Below the pieces are notes generated by a model that was given only the letters and a program-made list of their open reading frames with translations, was not told the origin of the DNA and did not search any database. From NCBI RefSeq assembly GCF_007301515.1, contig NZ_CP041666.1, positions 2,542,001 to 2,606,000 on the forward strand: a stretch of DNA of 64,000 bases. Direction: 5' to 3'. Below, piece by piece: positions 26,052 to 35,051 of the stretch; positions within the stretch are counted from its first letter, which is position 1, and each line of letters starts with the position of its first letter. This stretch comes from Radiobacillus deserti. GTDB lineage: Bacteria; Bacillota; Bacilli; Bacillales; Amphibacillaceae. The translations under genes were made by a program, and so were the position numbers.

Positions 26052-26579
26052 TTAAAGATCAGTAAATGCAATATCTTTACTTGGATAGACATCTGCAAAC
26101 CAACGTAATACTTTATTGTGATGATTAATAATTTGTTGTGCTGTAATTTCATCAGAATCCCATGTACTATGTGCATCTGAAGCTAATGTTACTTTATAGT
26201 CCATGCTAAAAGCTCTTCGACAGGTTGTATCCACACAGGCTTCTGTTTGAATACCGGTTATAACCAAATGTGTAATGTCATATCTTTTTAATTCTTGATC
26301 TAAGGATGTATGTAAAAAGGAATCTGGGGTCGTTTTTTGGATGATAATATCTTGATCTTCTGGAGCTATCTCAGGGTGAATCTCCCATCCCTTCTTTCCA
26401 TACTCTAAGGGTTTTCCGGGAGGGGCATTATGTTGAATAAAAAATATAGGTATATCTGTGGAACGTGCCTTTTCTATAAGACTTTTCACATTTACCAGTA
26501 GTTTGCCTCCATTATGTACAACATTTCCTACTTCGTACATGCCATTCTGCACATCTATTACTAATAATGCTTTTTTCAT
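26052..26579 (-). CDS. Isochorismatase-family cysteine hydrolase
   Basis: About 175 residues. The catalytic triad of the family is visible: Asp in LLVIDVQNGMY, Lys in IIQKTTPDSF, and nucleophile Cys in GIQTEACVDTTCR. Family members hydrolyse isochorismate, nicotinamide, N-carbamoyl compounds and others; the substrate is not clear. ATG 26579 follows GGGGGAGACAG; the upstream frame overlaps that site. The VOC gene follows in the same operon. Confidence 0.87.
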   Translation of the reverse strand: MKKALLVIDVQNGMYEVGNVVHNGGKLLVNVKSLIEKARSTDIPIFFIQHNAPPGKPLEYGKKGWEIHPEIAPEDQDIIIQKTTPDSFLHTSLDQELKRYDITHLVITGIQTEACVDTTCRRAFSMDYKVTLASDAHSTWDSDEITAQQIINHHNKVLRWFADVYPSKDIAFTDL

Positions 26580-26680
26580 CTGTCTCCCCCTCAAACAAAA
26601 CGTATGTTCGCTACTATTATTATACTATAGTTAGTGTTTTTTGCAATTCTGATAAATTATTTTAACTTATGTTTGTAAAG

Positions 26681-27114
26681 CTAAGAAAGATTTTTTATAA
26701 AGCCTGTACTGTCATTCTCATATCCCATTCGTTTATAAAATTCATGGCACCCCGTCTCCCTTCTTGATTTCCACTATTTAACAAAATATATATTACACCT
26801 TGTTGTTCCGCCCATTTTTCAGCCTCTATTAATAATAGCTTTCCAATCCCTTCACCACGGTATGCTTGATCAACGACTAGTGATATAACCCGACAGCATC
26901 TACCATCCTTATTGAAAAGTAAGCCTGTAAATAAGCCGATCATCCCAATAACTTTCCTATCTCGTACTGCTACAAACGTTTGATAATCAGGATGAGATTG
27001 AATAGTATTTAACCTTATCTTCATCTGTTCAATTGTAGTTGGGAACCCTAATTCTCCCATTAAATGGGTTATGCATAAAACATCGTCCTGCTTCACTTCC
27101 CGAATTTCAGCCAT
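26681..27114 (-). pseudogene. GNAT-family acetyltransferase, frameshifted near its end
   Basis: The frame opens MAEIREVKQDDVLCITHLM and has the acetyl-CoA loop LVVDQAYRGEGIGKLLL. It closes at 26695 after GAMNFINEWDM, an unusual ending. One base over it reads GAHEFYKRMGYENDSTGF and ends at TAG 26681, the normal GNAT ending (FYKRMGY). One extra C beside 26746-26747 restores it (about 144 residues). The gene overlaps no neighbour and is probably active if the shift is an error. Confidence 0.75.
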
Positions 27115-27124
27115 TTAGCTCCTC

Positions 27125-27919
27125 CTATCCGAACCATCTGCAAATTTTTTCTGATAGATAGTTTTCAATTTGTTTTAGTTCATTTCTCGTAAAGCTATAA
27201 ATATCTTTCTCATCGGAGTAACACGCCATCACTTTTTTTATTGTTTCTGACAATTCTTTCGGAAAAGAAGATAAAGCCCAAATACCAGCTTCTTGTTTGG
27301 AAGAAATCTTTCCCTCTTTTAAGTACCGGTAAACTCTAATCATATTTAAAATACTATAAACGGGGTCTTCCTCCATATTCTTTACACAATCCTTGTAATC
27401 ACTAAGTATAGAGGATAGATAATCCGACTGTGGGACAACTGGGAAAACCTCGTTAATTGGCTTGCCCATTAGACAAACTCCTCTCTCATTCATGATCATG
27501 ATATGCGCAGCTAAATCTCCATCTGTTTGTATAGCATTATTTAAATCCTTTTTTGTATTATGTAACAACTCTTGTTCATAGCGTTCTCTCCAGAACTCAC
27601 TATAATGAAATTCAAATGGACAAGGGTGTACCCATTTCACAAGTTGATTTTCGTTTAAGAAACTGATTTCTACAGGGTATGGAGAATTCGATTGCATCAA
27701 AAAAAGGGTTGCTAGTTTTCTTTTTGTATGGACTGACATAGATTTGTTCGTAACTACCAATATATCAATATCGCTTCTGGTAGGATTAAATCCTCCCATT
27801 GCTAGAGAGCCATGCAAATAGAACCCAATACAATCATCTGTTATATCCATAATTCCATTTATCAAATGATAGACAAACGTATGGATCTCCTTCGGACAAG
27901 TTTTCCAATCATAAGGCAT
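27125..27919 (-). CDS. AadA-like aminoglycoside nucleotidyltransferase
   Basis: 264 residues. N-terminal nucleotidyltransferase site GSLAMGGFNPTRSDIDILVV (GS...DxD) and a C-terminal helical DUF4111-type domain (SILNMIRVYRYLKEGKISSKQEAG). This is the layout of ANT(3'')/ANT(9) enzymes, which adenylylate streptomycin or spectinomycin. Resistance is only inferred, since chromosomal members vary in activity. It starts 5 bp from the GNAT stop region with the same direction, so cotranscription is possible. Confidence 0.8.
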   Translation of the reverse strand: MPYDWKTCPKEIHTFVYHLINGIMDITDDCIGFYLHGSLAMGGFNPTRSDIDILVVTNKSMSVHTKRKLATLFLMQSNSPYPVEISFLNENQLVKWVHPCPFEFHYSEFWRERYEQELLHNTKKDLNNAIQTDGDLAAHIMIMNERGVCLMGKPINEVFPVVPQSDYLSSILSDYKDCVKNMEEDPVYSILNMIRVYRYLKEGKISSKQEAGIWALSSFPKELSETIKKVMACYSDEKDIYSFTRNELKQIENYLSEKICRWFG

Positions 27920-27982
27920 AGAGGATACTCCCCTTTTTTATCAGTCTACTCTGTTGGTATTGGTTGAAAAGACTTTACTACT

Positions 27983-28819
27983 CTACTCGTACATATTGAT
28001 ATGCCATTCTTTCAGGATGTTTGCTGTCATTTCTCGTAGCTTTATTCCATCGTTTTTGAAAAGTAATCGAAAATAAAACGCTCTTAAAAAGGTAATAACA
28101 ATAGTTTTTTTTCGAAAAAAGGTTAAACTATATCCGTCCTCCTCTAAAACGTTCTTTAATTCATTAGATATAGTAAATAGCCAAACCTCTACTTCTTTCT
28201 CCGATAGTCCCTTCTCTATTAAAGCCTCAACTGCAAAGATTAATCTTTCTTCTTCTTCATCCACGTAGGGAATGTCAGCTGTGCCTTCTTTGAATAAGCA
28301 GTTTTTAATTACAATCAGACATTCCGATAAAAAAGAGAGTGAAAACTGAGGATGTTTTACCGCTTCCGTTAAAAGGTCAGCTCCGTGCGCAATACTATGT
28401 GCCCACCCCTTTTCATTCACGTAGCCACGAATATCCTGTTCTGAGTTTAAATATTCGACACTTGCTTCTATTGCTTGATCTACATATTCCTTTGATAAGA
28501 AGGATTCTTTTCTGTCCTTCTCTACTATTAATCCAATTACTAAGGCGGAGAAAGAACGAGTAAATACAGAGTCATCTTCCTTTTGACCAATATCAAAAAA
28601 TAATAGCTCTAGACATACCTTAAGAATATGTTCCATTTGTTTATTAGATAAATAATTCTCTGTAATTAGCTTTCCAAATGTATTAAAGATCAGCTTATCT
28701 CTAAGTTCAGGATCAACTGTACCTATATTGCTTAACATTTTATCAATAAGAGAATCTAGATTATCACTTTCTTTCATAATCGTTTTATGAAGGGTTTCAA
28801 GTTCTGTTTTTAATGTCAT
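27983..28819 (-). CDS. DUF2785-family protein
   Basis: 278 residues, all helical. Family landmarks GWAHSIAHGADLLTE and the DEEEERLIFAVEALI acidic stretch match DUF2785. Cytosolic, no signal peptide. Function unknown. Upstream of the AadA-like gene by 64 bp in the same direction. Confidence 0.75.
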   Translation of the reverse strand: MTLKTELETLHKTIMKESDNLDSLIDKMLSNIGTVDPELRDKLIFNTFGKLITENYLSNKQMEHILKVCLELLFFDIGQKEDDSVFTRSFSALVIGLIVEKDRKESFLSKEYVDQAIEASVEYLNSEQDIRGYVNEKGWAHSIAHGADLLTEAVKHPQFSLSFLSECLIVIKNCLFKEGTADIPYVDEEEERLIFAVEALIEKGLSEKEVEVWLFTISNELKNVLEEDGYSLTFFRKKTIVITFLRAFYFRLLFKNDGIKLREMTANILKEWHINMYE

Positions 28820-28831
28820 ATACTTACCTCA

Positions 28832-29150
28832 CTATGTATGATAGTTAATCTTAACTAATTCTTCCTTGCATTTCTTAATAATACTATCAAGCTCTGAATC
28901 TATATGTAATGCTATTTCGTTCTCATCTGAATCACCTTCTGTTAAACTTCCCCTTAGAAAGCAGTTGCTCTTCTAAAAATTTTGCGGCGATTCCTCTTTT
29001 TTCAATCCTTTCTCTCCTTTCACTAATAATCACCCAAGCTTTTTCATGTCTTTTTATCTATAACATACATTCCACAAATATACTTTTTGTCCTGCCTTGA
29101 GTTATTCTCTGCTCCCTCTACAGCAATAGCTTCAAATACTCTATGTCAAC
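28832..29150 (-). pseudogene. Degraded coding region, unrecognised
   Basis: Three successive frames on the minus strand read as protein: VFEAIAVEGAENNSRQDKKY and YICGMYVIDKKT (about 29150-29055), HEKAWVIISERRERIEKRG and KFLEEQLL (about 29045-28957), then SLTEGDSDENEIALHIDSE to TAG at 28832. Two frameshifts (near 29050 and 28955) and no clear start codon. The pieces look like one protein of about 110 residues or more. The stretch from 29150 to 29322 holds only the next promoter region. Confidence 0.5.
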
Positions 29151-29322
29151 TACATAATTAGTGAATAATGTGTATTTTTTTATTAACTCATTTAGAAAAA
29201 AAGGAAATTTCTGTATTCACTATGGTAAAATGTCTGTAGACTCATTTTTAATTTCTTTAACCTAAGAATTTTTATTGTTGTACTTAGGGATTCTATGGTC
29301 TAATAATTCGAGGAGGGATAGA

Positions 29323-29799
29323 ATGAAAAAGAAAAGGTTACTTATGTTGATTGGATTGATAATGATTCTAACTGCTTGTTCCGAAGAAAAAAGCACTATG
29401 AATGTAGAAGATGCCAAGAAAGAAGTAGTAAGTAATGTGCCAGAGAGCATCGATAAGATAACAGTTACTGGATACGACCCTGCAATTTTTACCGAGGACG
29501 AGGAACATCCTCAGAAAAGAAATGTTCTTTTTAAGAAAGAGCAAGAAATAGAATTGTTTTTAAATGCAATAAAGGATTCAACCGTTCCTTCTGGTGAAGT
29601 AACTTCTGAAGCCGAAAATTTCAAAATCATACTTTCTGATCAAGATGGCAACTCTGACACAATTCTTTTATGGCTTTATCCTGACAAAAATTTAGGGAGA
29701 ATCCAAAAAGAAAACTACGATAATCAAGTTCGTATATTAAGGAAGGATGATGTACAAATTCTAGTGGAATTGTTAAAAGAAAAATCTAAAACAATCTAA
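29323..29799 (+). CDS. Putative lipoprotein (158 aa)
   Basis: Signal peptide and lipobox LTAC (LLMLIGLIMILTACSEE) behind GAGGAGGGATAG and ATG 29323. The mature part includes ITVTGYDPAIFTEDEEHP and ends in a Lys-rich helix. Not recognised; predicted to be anchored outside the membrane. Single gene. Confidence 0.68.
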   Translation: MKKKRLLMLIGLIMILTACSEEKSTMNVEDAKKEVVSNVPESIDKITVTGYDPAIFTEDEEHPQKRNVLFKKEQEIELFLNAIKDSTVPSGEVTSEAENFKIILSDQDGNSDTILLWLYPDKNLGRIQKENYDNQVRILRKDDVQILVELLKEKSKTI

Positions 29800-29944
29800 C
29801 TGAATTACTAGTTTTCTATCTCCGAGAATAATTACCATACCTTACTACTTTTTTTCGGTTTACTGAGAACATGATTTCTCCAAACAATAGAAATTTGATA
29901 CAGTAGAAATGAAAAGATTAAAGAATTTTACTTCTCATCAAAAA

Positions 29945-31159
29945 TCATATTTCTATATATACAGCTTTCTTAGACGGAAAAAACGATACACTAAGTAGAA
30001 TTAAAGATAGTATCATCATTGCCATAACACTAATTATTACGGTATTCCGAATCGTTAATAAGTGTGTTCCTACTCCAACTAAACTTGTCAGAACGATTAT
30101 GAATATCGCTTCCAACAAATTATATATACTCCTAATCCTCCCCATCATCTCGGCTGGTATATTATTTTGATAGAATGTCAAAAATCCAGTATTCGCAAAT
30201 GCAAGAAAGAAAGCGAGGAAGAAGAAACCGATAGCCGCAACTAGAAAAGTGTTCGAAAAAGCATAAATGAGATAACCAGTGGAAACCAAAACAGTACCTA
30301 ATCCAATTAATAGATTCGTTTTAATTTTTTCTACAAAAAAAGCATTCACAATTGCTCCAATAATAACTCCTGCTCCTGCAATGGATACTAACATTCCGTA
30401 TTCACTATCCGTTAAAGATAGGACCTCTTTAGAAAATGCCGCTTCGAGTGAATCTATTGCACTTGCCATTACGGTCATTACACAACCAAAGAGTAAATAG
30501 ACCAGCATGATATATTTATGGTTAAAACTAAAACCTAAAACTAGTTTCCAATCTTCCCACCATACTTTTCCTGACTTCATCGTTGTTGGTAAGGAAAGCA
30601 AAGCTTCCTTTTCTACATTAGGAATGAATATGGTAAGAAGACCCGATATAAGTAAAGCAAGGGCATTAATAAAAATGGCAGAAGTAGGACTCCCTGCAAG
30701 AAACAATAATCCGGCAATGCCAGGTCCAATTAAAAATCCTCCTGACGTCACTAAACTATGAAGTGAATTAAATGATTTCCTCTTTTCTATAGGGATTAAT
30801 TTTGTGATATACGACATCGAAGTCGGTTCAAAAACCGAACTAGCCATGTTTATAATAAACACAACAACATACAGTAGAATCATAGTTGGCATGAATGGTA
30901 AGATGGCAACTCCAAGTGCACGAAAGAAATCGAGAAAAATCATTAACTTTTTCTTATTCATACGATCCACTAAGCTTCCTGCCCAGAGATTCGTCGTCAT
31001 AGTGGCTAGTGGTTTTATCAAATAGAGAATAGACACCGCAAAAGCTGAACCAGTCTTATTTAAAACAATCAAGTTAAGAGCAATGAAATAGATCCAGCTC
31101 CCTATATTGGAAACGCCTATGGCAACTAGTAAGGTCAACAAATATCGCCACTTTTTCAT
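29945..31159 (-). CDS. MFS transporter under T-box control
   Basis: 404 residues with about 12 membrane helices. Family features: GSWIYFIALNLIVLNKTGSA in helix 1, AGSLVDRMNKKKLMIFLDF between helices 2 and 3, and a long central loop. It looks like an MFS drug/solute exporter of the NRE/MdtH-like class. GGAGG precedes the ATG. It lies directly behind a T-box leader with terminator, so it should be expressed when a specific tRNA is uncharged; that implies a link to an amino acid, perhaps uptake or export. The tRNA identity is not resolved. Confidence 0.85.
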   Translation of the reverse strand: MKKWRYLLTLLVAIGVSNIGSWIYFIALNLIVLNKTGSAFAVSILYLIKPLATMTTNLWAGSLVDRMNKKKLMIFLDFFRALGVAILPFMPTMILLYVVVFIINMASSVFEPTSMSYITKLIPIEKRKSFNSLHSLVTSGGFLIGPGIAGLLFLAGSPTSAIFINALALLISGLLTIFIPNVEKEALLSLPTTMKSGKVWWEDWKLVLGFSFNHKYIMLVYLLFGCVMTVMASAIDSLEAAFSKEVLSLTDSEYGMLVSIAGAGVIIGAIVNAFFVEKIKTNLLIGLGTVLVSTGYLIYAFSNTFLVAAIGFFFLAFFLAFANTGFLTFYQNNIPAEMMGRIRSIYNLLEAIFIIVLTSLVGVGTHLLTIRNTVIISVMAMMILSLILLSVSFFPSKKAVYIEI

Positions 31160-31187
31160 ACATAAAACCTCCTTTTATTGGATAAAA

Positions 31188-31470
31188 CTAAAAAAATCCC
31201 ACCCCCAAGACCAATCAGTCTTGAGGGCGAGATTTATCATCGCGGTGCCACCTCAGTTTGTTAATACGTCACCATATTAACCTTTTCAAGTACGGCAAAA
31301 TGATTGCTTATACTCTAGCTCTATACCGGGAGCTCCCGTCACACTATCATTACGTTCATCCAATGCGAAACTCAGAGGCTTGCTTCCATCAATCAATTCA
31401 TGCTCCTTTTCAGCATCCGGAGCTCTCTAAAATGAATTCAATTCACGTACTCTTCTCTTCATCGTTTTGT
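31188..31470 (-). promoter_or_regulatory. T-box riboswitch upstream of the MFS gene
   Basis: On the minus strand the leader starts with GAAGAGAAGAGTACGTG (stem I base with AGTA bulge), has an apical GCTCC/GGAGC hairpin, and then the conserved T-box sequence AGGTGGCACCGCG (31253-31241). A terminator follows (CCCTCAAGACT / TCTTGGGGGTGGG then T7). The tRNA-acceptor contact is UGGC, which fits a tRNA with a G discriminator. Specifier candidates in GAAGCAAGCC are AGC (Ser) or CAA (Gln); I cannot decide between them. Confidence 0.9.
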
Positions 31471-31486
31471 TTTATGTATTTTCCAT

Positions 31487-31515
31487 ATGCTAGCATCTAA
31501 AGAAAATAAATTCAA
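31487..31515 (-). promoter_or_regulatory. Promoter candidate for the T-box leader
   Basis: On the minus strand TTGAAT (31515-31510), 17-bp spacer, TAGCAT (31492-31487). Each box matches four of six consensus positions. It would start RNA about ten bases before the T-box stem I. Confidence 0.4.
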
Positions 31516-31527
31516 TATAAAATTGCA

Positions 31528-32034
31528 CTATTTTATTTTTTTCTGTTTGATGATACATACCACTATCGGAATAAACACACTTAACAAGGCTATTGGTAAG
31601 AACCATGCCCCTAATCCATTCCCCCATTCTAAGGCTATGGAAACAGATTCCATTAAGATAATCGCAAAGAGGATCAAACTAATATTTTTTATTTGATTTA
31701 CAAGCTTTCTACTCAATAGATAGAACTGTCCTGCATTCGATTCATTTAATCGGCTAGGATAATTATGAACCTCTGGAAAGCGTTCAAAGACTTGCATAAA
31801 AACAGCTATAAAAGCACCGACAACAGGTAGGATAAACAGTTCCTGTTTATCTCCATATCTGTCCACTTCCCCCGAAGCATTGTAATGTGCCGGAACTTCT
31901 TCAGGTAACCTATCCCAAATGACAAACAAAAAGATGATTGAACCAATGTAAGCTGAATACCCAATAATATCCCAAAACCACTCCCCTTTTGTTTTTGGAA
32001 GCTTACGTTTTGAGCTATCCTTTATTTTTGTCAT
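31528..32034 (-). CDS. DUF1648-domain membrane protein
   Basis: 168 residues, four hydrophobic helices. DUF1648 signature LPEEVPAHYNASGEVDRYGDK in the first loop. B. subtilis SdpI-like and YfhL-like immunity proteins share this domain, but the C-terminal part here is short. GGGGGA lies 6 nt before the ATG. Single gene, function unknown. Confidence 0.75.
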   Translation of the reverse strand: MTKIKDSSKRKLPKTKGEWFWDIIGYSAYIGSIIFLFVIWDRLPEEVPAHYNASGEVDRYGDKQELFILPVVGAFIAVFMQVFERFPEVHNYPSRLNESNAGQFYLLSRKLVNQIKNISLILFAIILMESVSIALEWGNGLGAWFLPIALLSVFIPIVVCIIKQKKIK

Positions 32035-32133
32035 CTCCTATCCCCCTTTTCCATCTAAATACTATCATCTAATGGATTTCAAGCTCTTATATATATTTTA
32101 AACCATTGCTTACATGTAATTAAACTACAATTA

Positions 32134-32169
32134 AAAATCACACCCAAGTATAGTGTCGGGTGTGATTTT
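32134..32169. terminator. Bidirectional terminator after phnC
   Basis: AAAATCACACCC (32134-32145) pairs exactly with GGGTGTGATTTT (32158-32169). Good for the phn operon from the right and harmless from the left. Confidence 0.8.
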
Positions 32170-32193
32170 CCAGAGCAGTTCATTACTGATACT

Positions 32194-32958
32194 TTATGAT
32201 AAACTACCATTTGTTTCATACGTATTCACAAAATCTTCTTCCAAGAAGTCCGCAGGCTTCCCGTCAAACACTACTCTACCTTCTTTTAACGCAATAATTC
32301 TAGAAGCATACTTTTTAGCTAGCTGTACATCATGTACATTCAATATGGTTAATAGATTATGGGTTTCGTGTAATTCCCATAGCAGTTTAAAAATTTGATT
32401 GGCAGTTCCTGGATCTAAACTGGACACCGGTTCATCTCCTAGCAGGAGCTTCGGCTTCTGTAAAATGGAGCGAGCAATACCAACTCGCTGTTTTTGACCG
32501 CCACTAAGCTTTTCTACACGACGATAAATCTGTTCTGTTAATCCGACCGCGTCTATCACATTTGCCGCTTCCTCCAACTCTTGTTTGGTGAACCATCCTA
32601 TTAAGCTTTTAAAGGAAGAACGATATCCAAACAGACCAGTTAACACATTTTGAAGAACTGTTAAACGAGGAATGAGGTTGAAGTGTTGAAAGATCATCCC
32701 CATTTCTCGTCTAACCTTTCTTAATTGCTCTTCGTTTTTTTGATGTAAACTGGTATCATGCCAGAATACTTCTCCATTACTAGGTAGTTGTAGTCCATTT
32801 ATTGTACGCAAGAGCGTGGATTTTCCAGCCCCACTTTGCCCGAGAATACAAACAAATTCTCCTTGTTGAAAGGACAAATTAATTTCAGATAAAGCTGGCC
32901 TTTCGCTTTCTTTATAATGGACCTGTACGTTATAAAGCTGAATTAATTTAGCAAGCAT
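32194..32958 (-). CDS. phnC: Phosphonate/phosphite ABC transporter ATPase
   Basis: 254 residues with Walker A GQSGAGKST (about 38-46), Q-loop, signature LSGGQKQRVGIARSI, Walker B LLLGDEPVSSLD and H-loop VHDVQLAKKY. Very similar in layout to PhnC/PtxA. The ATG directly abuts the TGA of the (corrected) permease frame. It supplies energy to a PhnC-E-D importer for phosphonate or phosphite. Last gene of the operon, before a terminator. Confidence 0.92.
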   Translation of the reverse strand: MLAKLIQLYNVQVHYKESERPALSEINLSFQQGEFVCILGQSGAGKSTLLRTINGLQLPSNGEVFWHDTSLHQKNEEQLRKVRREMGMIFQHFNLIPRLTVLQNVLTGLFGYRSSFKSLIGWFTKQELEEAANVIDAVGLTEQIYRRVEKLSGGQKQRVGIARSILQKPKLLLGDEPVSSLDPGTANQIFKLLWELHETHNLLTILNVHDVQLAKKYASRIIALKEGRVVFDGKPADFLEEDFVNTYETNGSLS

Positions 32959-33715
32959 TCAGATGACCTTCTTTCGCATATAACTCCCGAACAGATCTAC
33001 GAATATGACCATTAGCATAATAAAACAAACATCTAAGGATACAGAGGAATATTGAAAGGTTTTAAAATCATTAAATAATCGTTGCCCGACGCCTCCCCCC
33101 TCCAATCAAACCTAGTATTAACGATGTGCGAATGGCTACCTCGAACCGATAAAAATAATTAGATAAGACGTTTGGCCATATTTGAGGTAAAATACCAAAA
33201 ATATTGGCTAGCCATCTACTTGCGCCAACAGCCTGCATCGCTTCCTGTGGACCAGTATCCGCAGCTTCAATCAATTCAGAAATCAACTTTCCCAATACCC
33301 CTATATTGTGAAAGGTAATCGCTAATACTGCGGGAAATGGGCCTAGTCCAAGTGCAGTTAATAGAATGAGGCCAAATACAATTTCAGGTATGGATCTAAT
33401 AAAGCTTAATAGCACCCGAATTACATGAAATAAAAGGGGAGAGGAAGAAGTATTTCTTGCTGCAGTAAAGCTAATCGGTAAAGCAATGACCAGTCCTAAT
33501 ATACTACCTAAGAACGCCATTGCTATTGTTAACAGACTATCCTTAACAATTGCAGTAAGATTATGCATATCCATCGGGAACCATTGCTTTATAAAGTCAA
33601 CAATATTCCGAAAATCCTGGAATTTGGTAACGTCAAACTCCGTTAATTTCATACTAACTGTAATGAGGAGTGATAGTCCTACCAGAAAGATGTAACTTCG
33701 ACGCTTTATCCACAT
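32959..33715 (-). pseudogene. phnE: Phosphonate ABC transporter permease, frameshifted
   Basis: Membrane permease with several helices and an EAA-type loop (GPQEAMQAVGASRWLANIFG). The frame ends at 33071 right after LILGLIGGGRRR. With one G less in the G6 run (33095-33100) it reads GLIGGGGVGQRLFND and continues through a last membrane helix to a TGA at 32959 that touches the phnC start, as in typical phnE genes. Neighbours on both sides are intact, so the extra G is probably a sequencing error. Confidence 0.82.
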
Positions 33716-33727
33716 CCATGATCAGCT

Positions 33728-34645
33728 CTATTCTTTAATAAATCCTTCTTTTCTCGCGGCTTTTTCTATACTCTTATAATCTTCGTTGCTAGCTTTAGTA
33801 AATCCCGAAGCACCAAACGCATTTAATATATGTTCATCCTTTATTTTTAAGAAAGCATCTTGAAGCTTTGTTATTGTTTCTTGCTTCGTATCTTTGTGCA
33901 CCGCCCAAGGATACTGAAAAAGCTTTTCAGACTGCCATATTTTTTTAATTTTGTCTCCTTGAATTTTTCCTGACTCTACAAGCTGGTTAAAGATGGCACT
34001 ATCGATTGCACCAGCATCTACTTGCTTATTTTGAACTGCCAAAGCTGTTGCATCATGTGAGCCTGTAAAACGAACAGATTTAAGCTTATATTCCTCTTCA
34101 GATTGGTACACTCCGCGCTTTTTTAACTCAATACCAGGAATTAACGATCCAGACGTTGAGGATGGATCACCAAATGCAAAATCAATTTCTTTAGGTTCTT
34201 TAAACAGCTCTTCTAAACTATCCCATTTGTTGTCTTTGTGTGTAATGATGTAGGAATGATAGAACGGTTCTCCGTCAATTAATTGTGTCACAATTGCCTT
34301 TGCACCACTTTTAGCATGAGCAAACACATAGGTGAGTGGTCCTAAATAGGCCATGTCAATCTTGTCGTAGTTCATTGCTTCCACGACTCCATTGTAGTTC
34401 GGATATACATCCACCTTCACAGTCCGATTAAGCTCGTCGGAGAGGATGGATTGTAATTTTTTCATGGCATCATCCATTGCACCTTCTGTTTGGGAAGGAA
34501 TAACGCCGATTGTAAATGCTGATTTGTCATCGGTTGACTCCTGCTTTTGTTGCTCCTCTTTCGTGGATTTATCTTCCTCATTACTGCAAGCGGATAAAAT
34601 CGCGAAAAAACTAAATAGTAAGGCTACATATAGCCACTTTTTCAT
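33728..34645 (-). CDS. phnD: Phosphonate/phosphite-binding lipoprotein
   Basis: 305 residues. Signal peptide and lipobox LSAC (FFAILSACSNEED), then a Lys/Glu/Gln-rich linker. Family motifs: TIGVIPSQTEGAMDDAMKKL, DMAYLGPLTYVFAHA and FAFGDPSSTSGSLIPG, which bind the ligand in PhnD/PtxB proteins. ATG 34645 follows AAGGTGG. First gene of phnD-phnE-phnC. Induction by phosphate starvation is common in the family but not shown here. Confidence 0.92.
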   Translation of the reverse strand: MKKWLYVALLFSFFAILSACSNEEDKSTKEEQQKQESTDDKSAFTIGVIPSQTEGAMDDAMKKLQSILSDELNRTVKVDVYPNYNGVVEAMNYDKIDMAYLGPLTYVFAHAKSGAKAIVTQLIDGEPFYHSYIITHKDNKWDSLEELFKEPKEIDFAFGDPSSTSGSLIPGIELKKRGVYQSEEEYKLKSVRFTGSHDATALAVQNKQVDAGAIDSAIFNQLVESGKIQGDKIKKIWQSEKLFQYPWAVHKDTKQETITKLQDAFLKIKDEHILNAFGASGFTKASNEDYKSIEKAARKEGFIKE

Positions 34646-34696
34646 CCTGATAACCACCTTCCCAACAATTTATTTCCTACACTTCTTTCCACATAA

Positions 34697-34731
34697 AAAA
34701 ACCAGCTAGACTACCTCGCTAACTGGTTTCG
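34697..34731 (-). terminator. Terminator or attenuator upstream of phnD
   Basis: On the minus strand AAACCAG and CTGGTTT close a hairpin followed by seven T, 50 bp upstream of phnD. It ends the degraded gene to the right or serves as a leader attenuator. No known riboswitch motif is seen. Confidence 0.5.
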
Positions 34732-34833
34732 TTTTGTTTAATATTTGTATGAACCAACAACTGTAATATTCCGTATCAGAGAAGAATCAGGCTTTTCGTA
34801 CTAACCTGCAGTCAAATTAATAGGTATTTTGAT

Positions 34834-35050
34834 TTATGAGTACTGGAATACCTTATGGAATTGGTTACTTACTAAATTCTCTATCACTCGTTGGACAGCT
34901 GATGAATCTGCCACCACCCTAATCTCCTGTTCTGGAATCTGGATAGTAGGCACTATGTTTCTTTTATTAAATGCTTCATAAAACCCAAAAAGAGACTCTA
35001 ACACTACATCATTCAATTTTCTCTCTAACGTAACCCATTCTAAAATAGTT
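34834..35050 (-). pseudogene. Sensor histidine kinase fragment
   Basis: In-frame residues ETILEWVTLERKLNDVVLES, then IRVVADSSAVQRVIENLVSN, match the linker and the N-box of a HATPase domain (ENLVSN). One base shift then gives IRYSS, the usual continuation. No kinase core upstream and no G-box downstream, so this is a remnant of about 70 codons. A response regulator gene is not next to it. Confidence 0.6.
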
Positions 35051-35051
35051 T

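Noticed and set aside
31258..31500. 80-codon plus-strand open frame
   Set aside because: Lies entirely inside the antisense of the T-box leader; no ribosome site.
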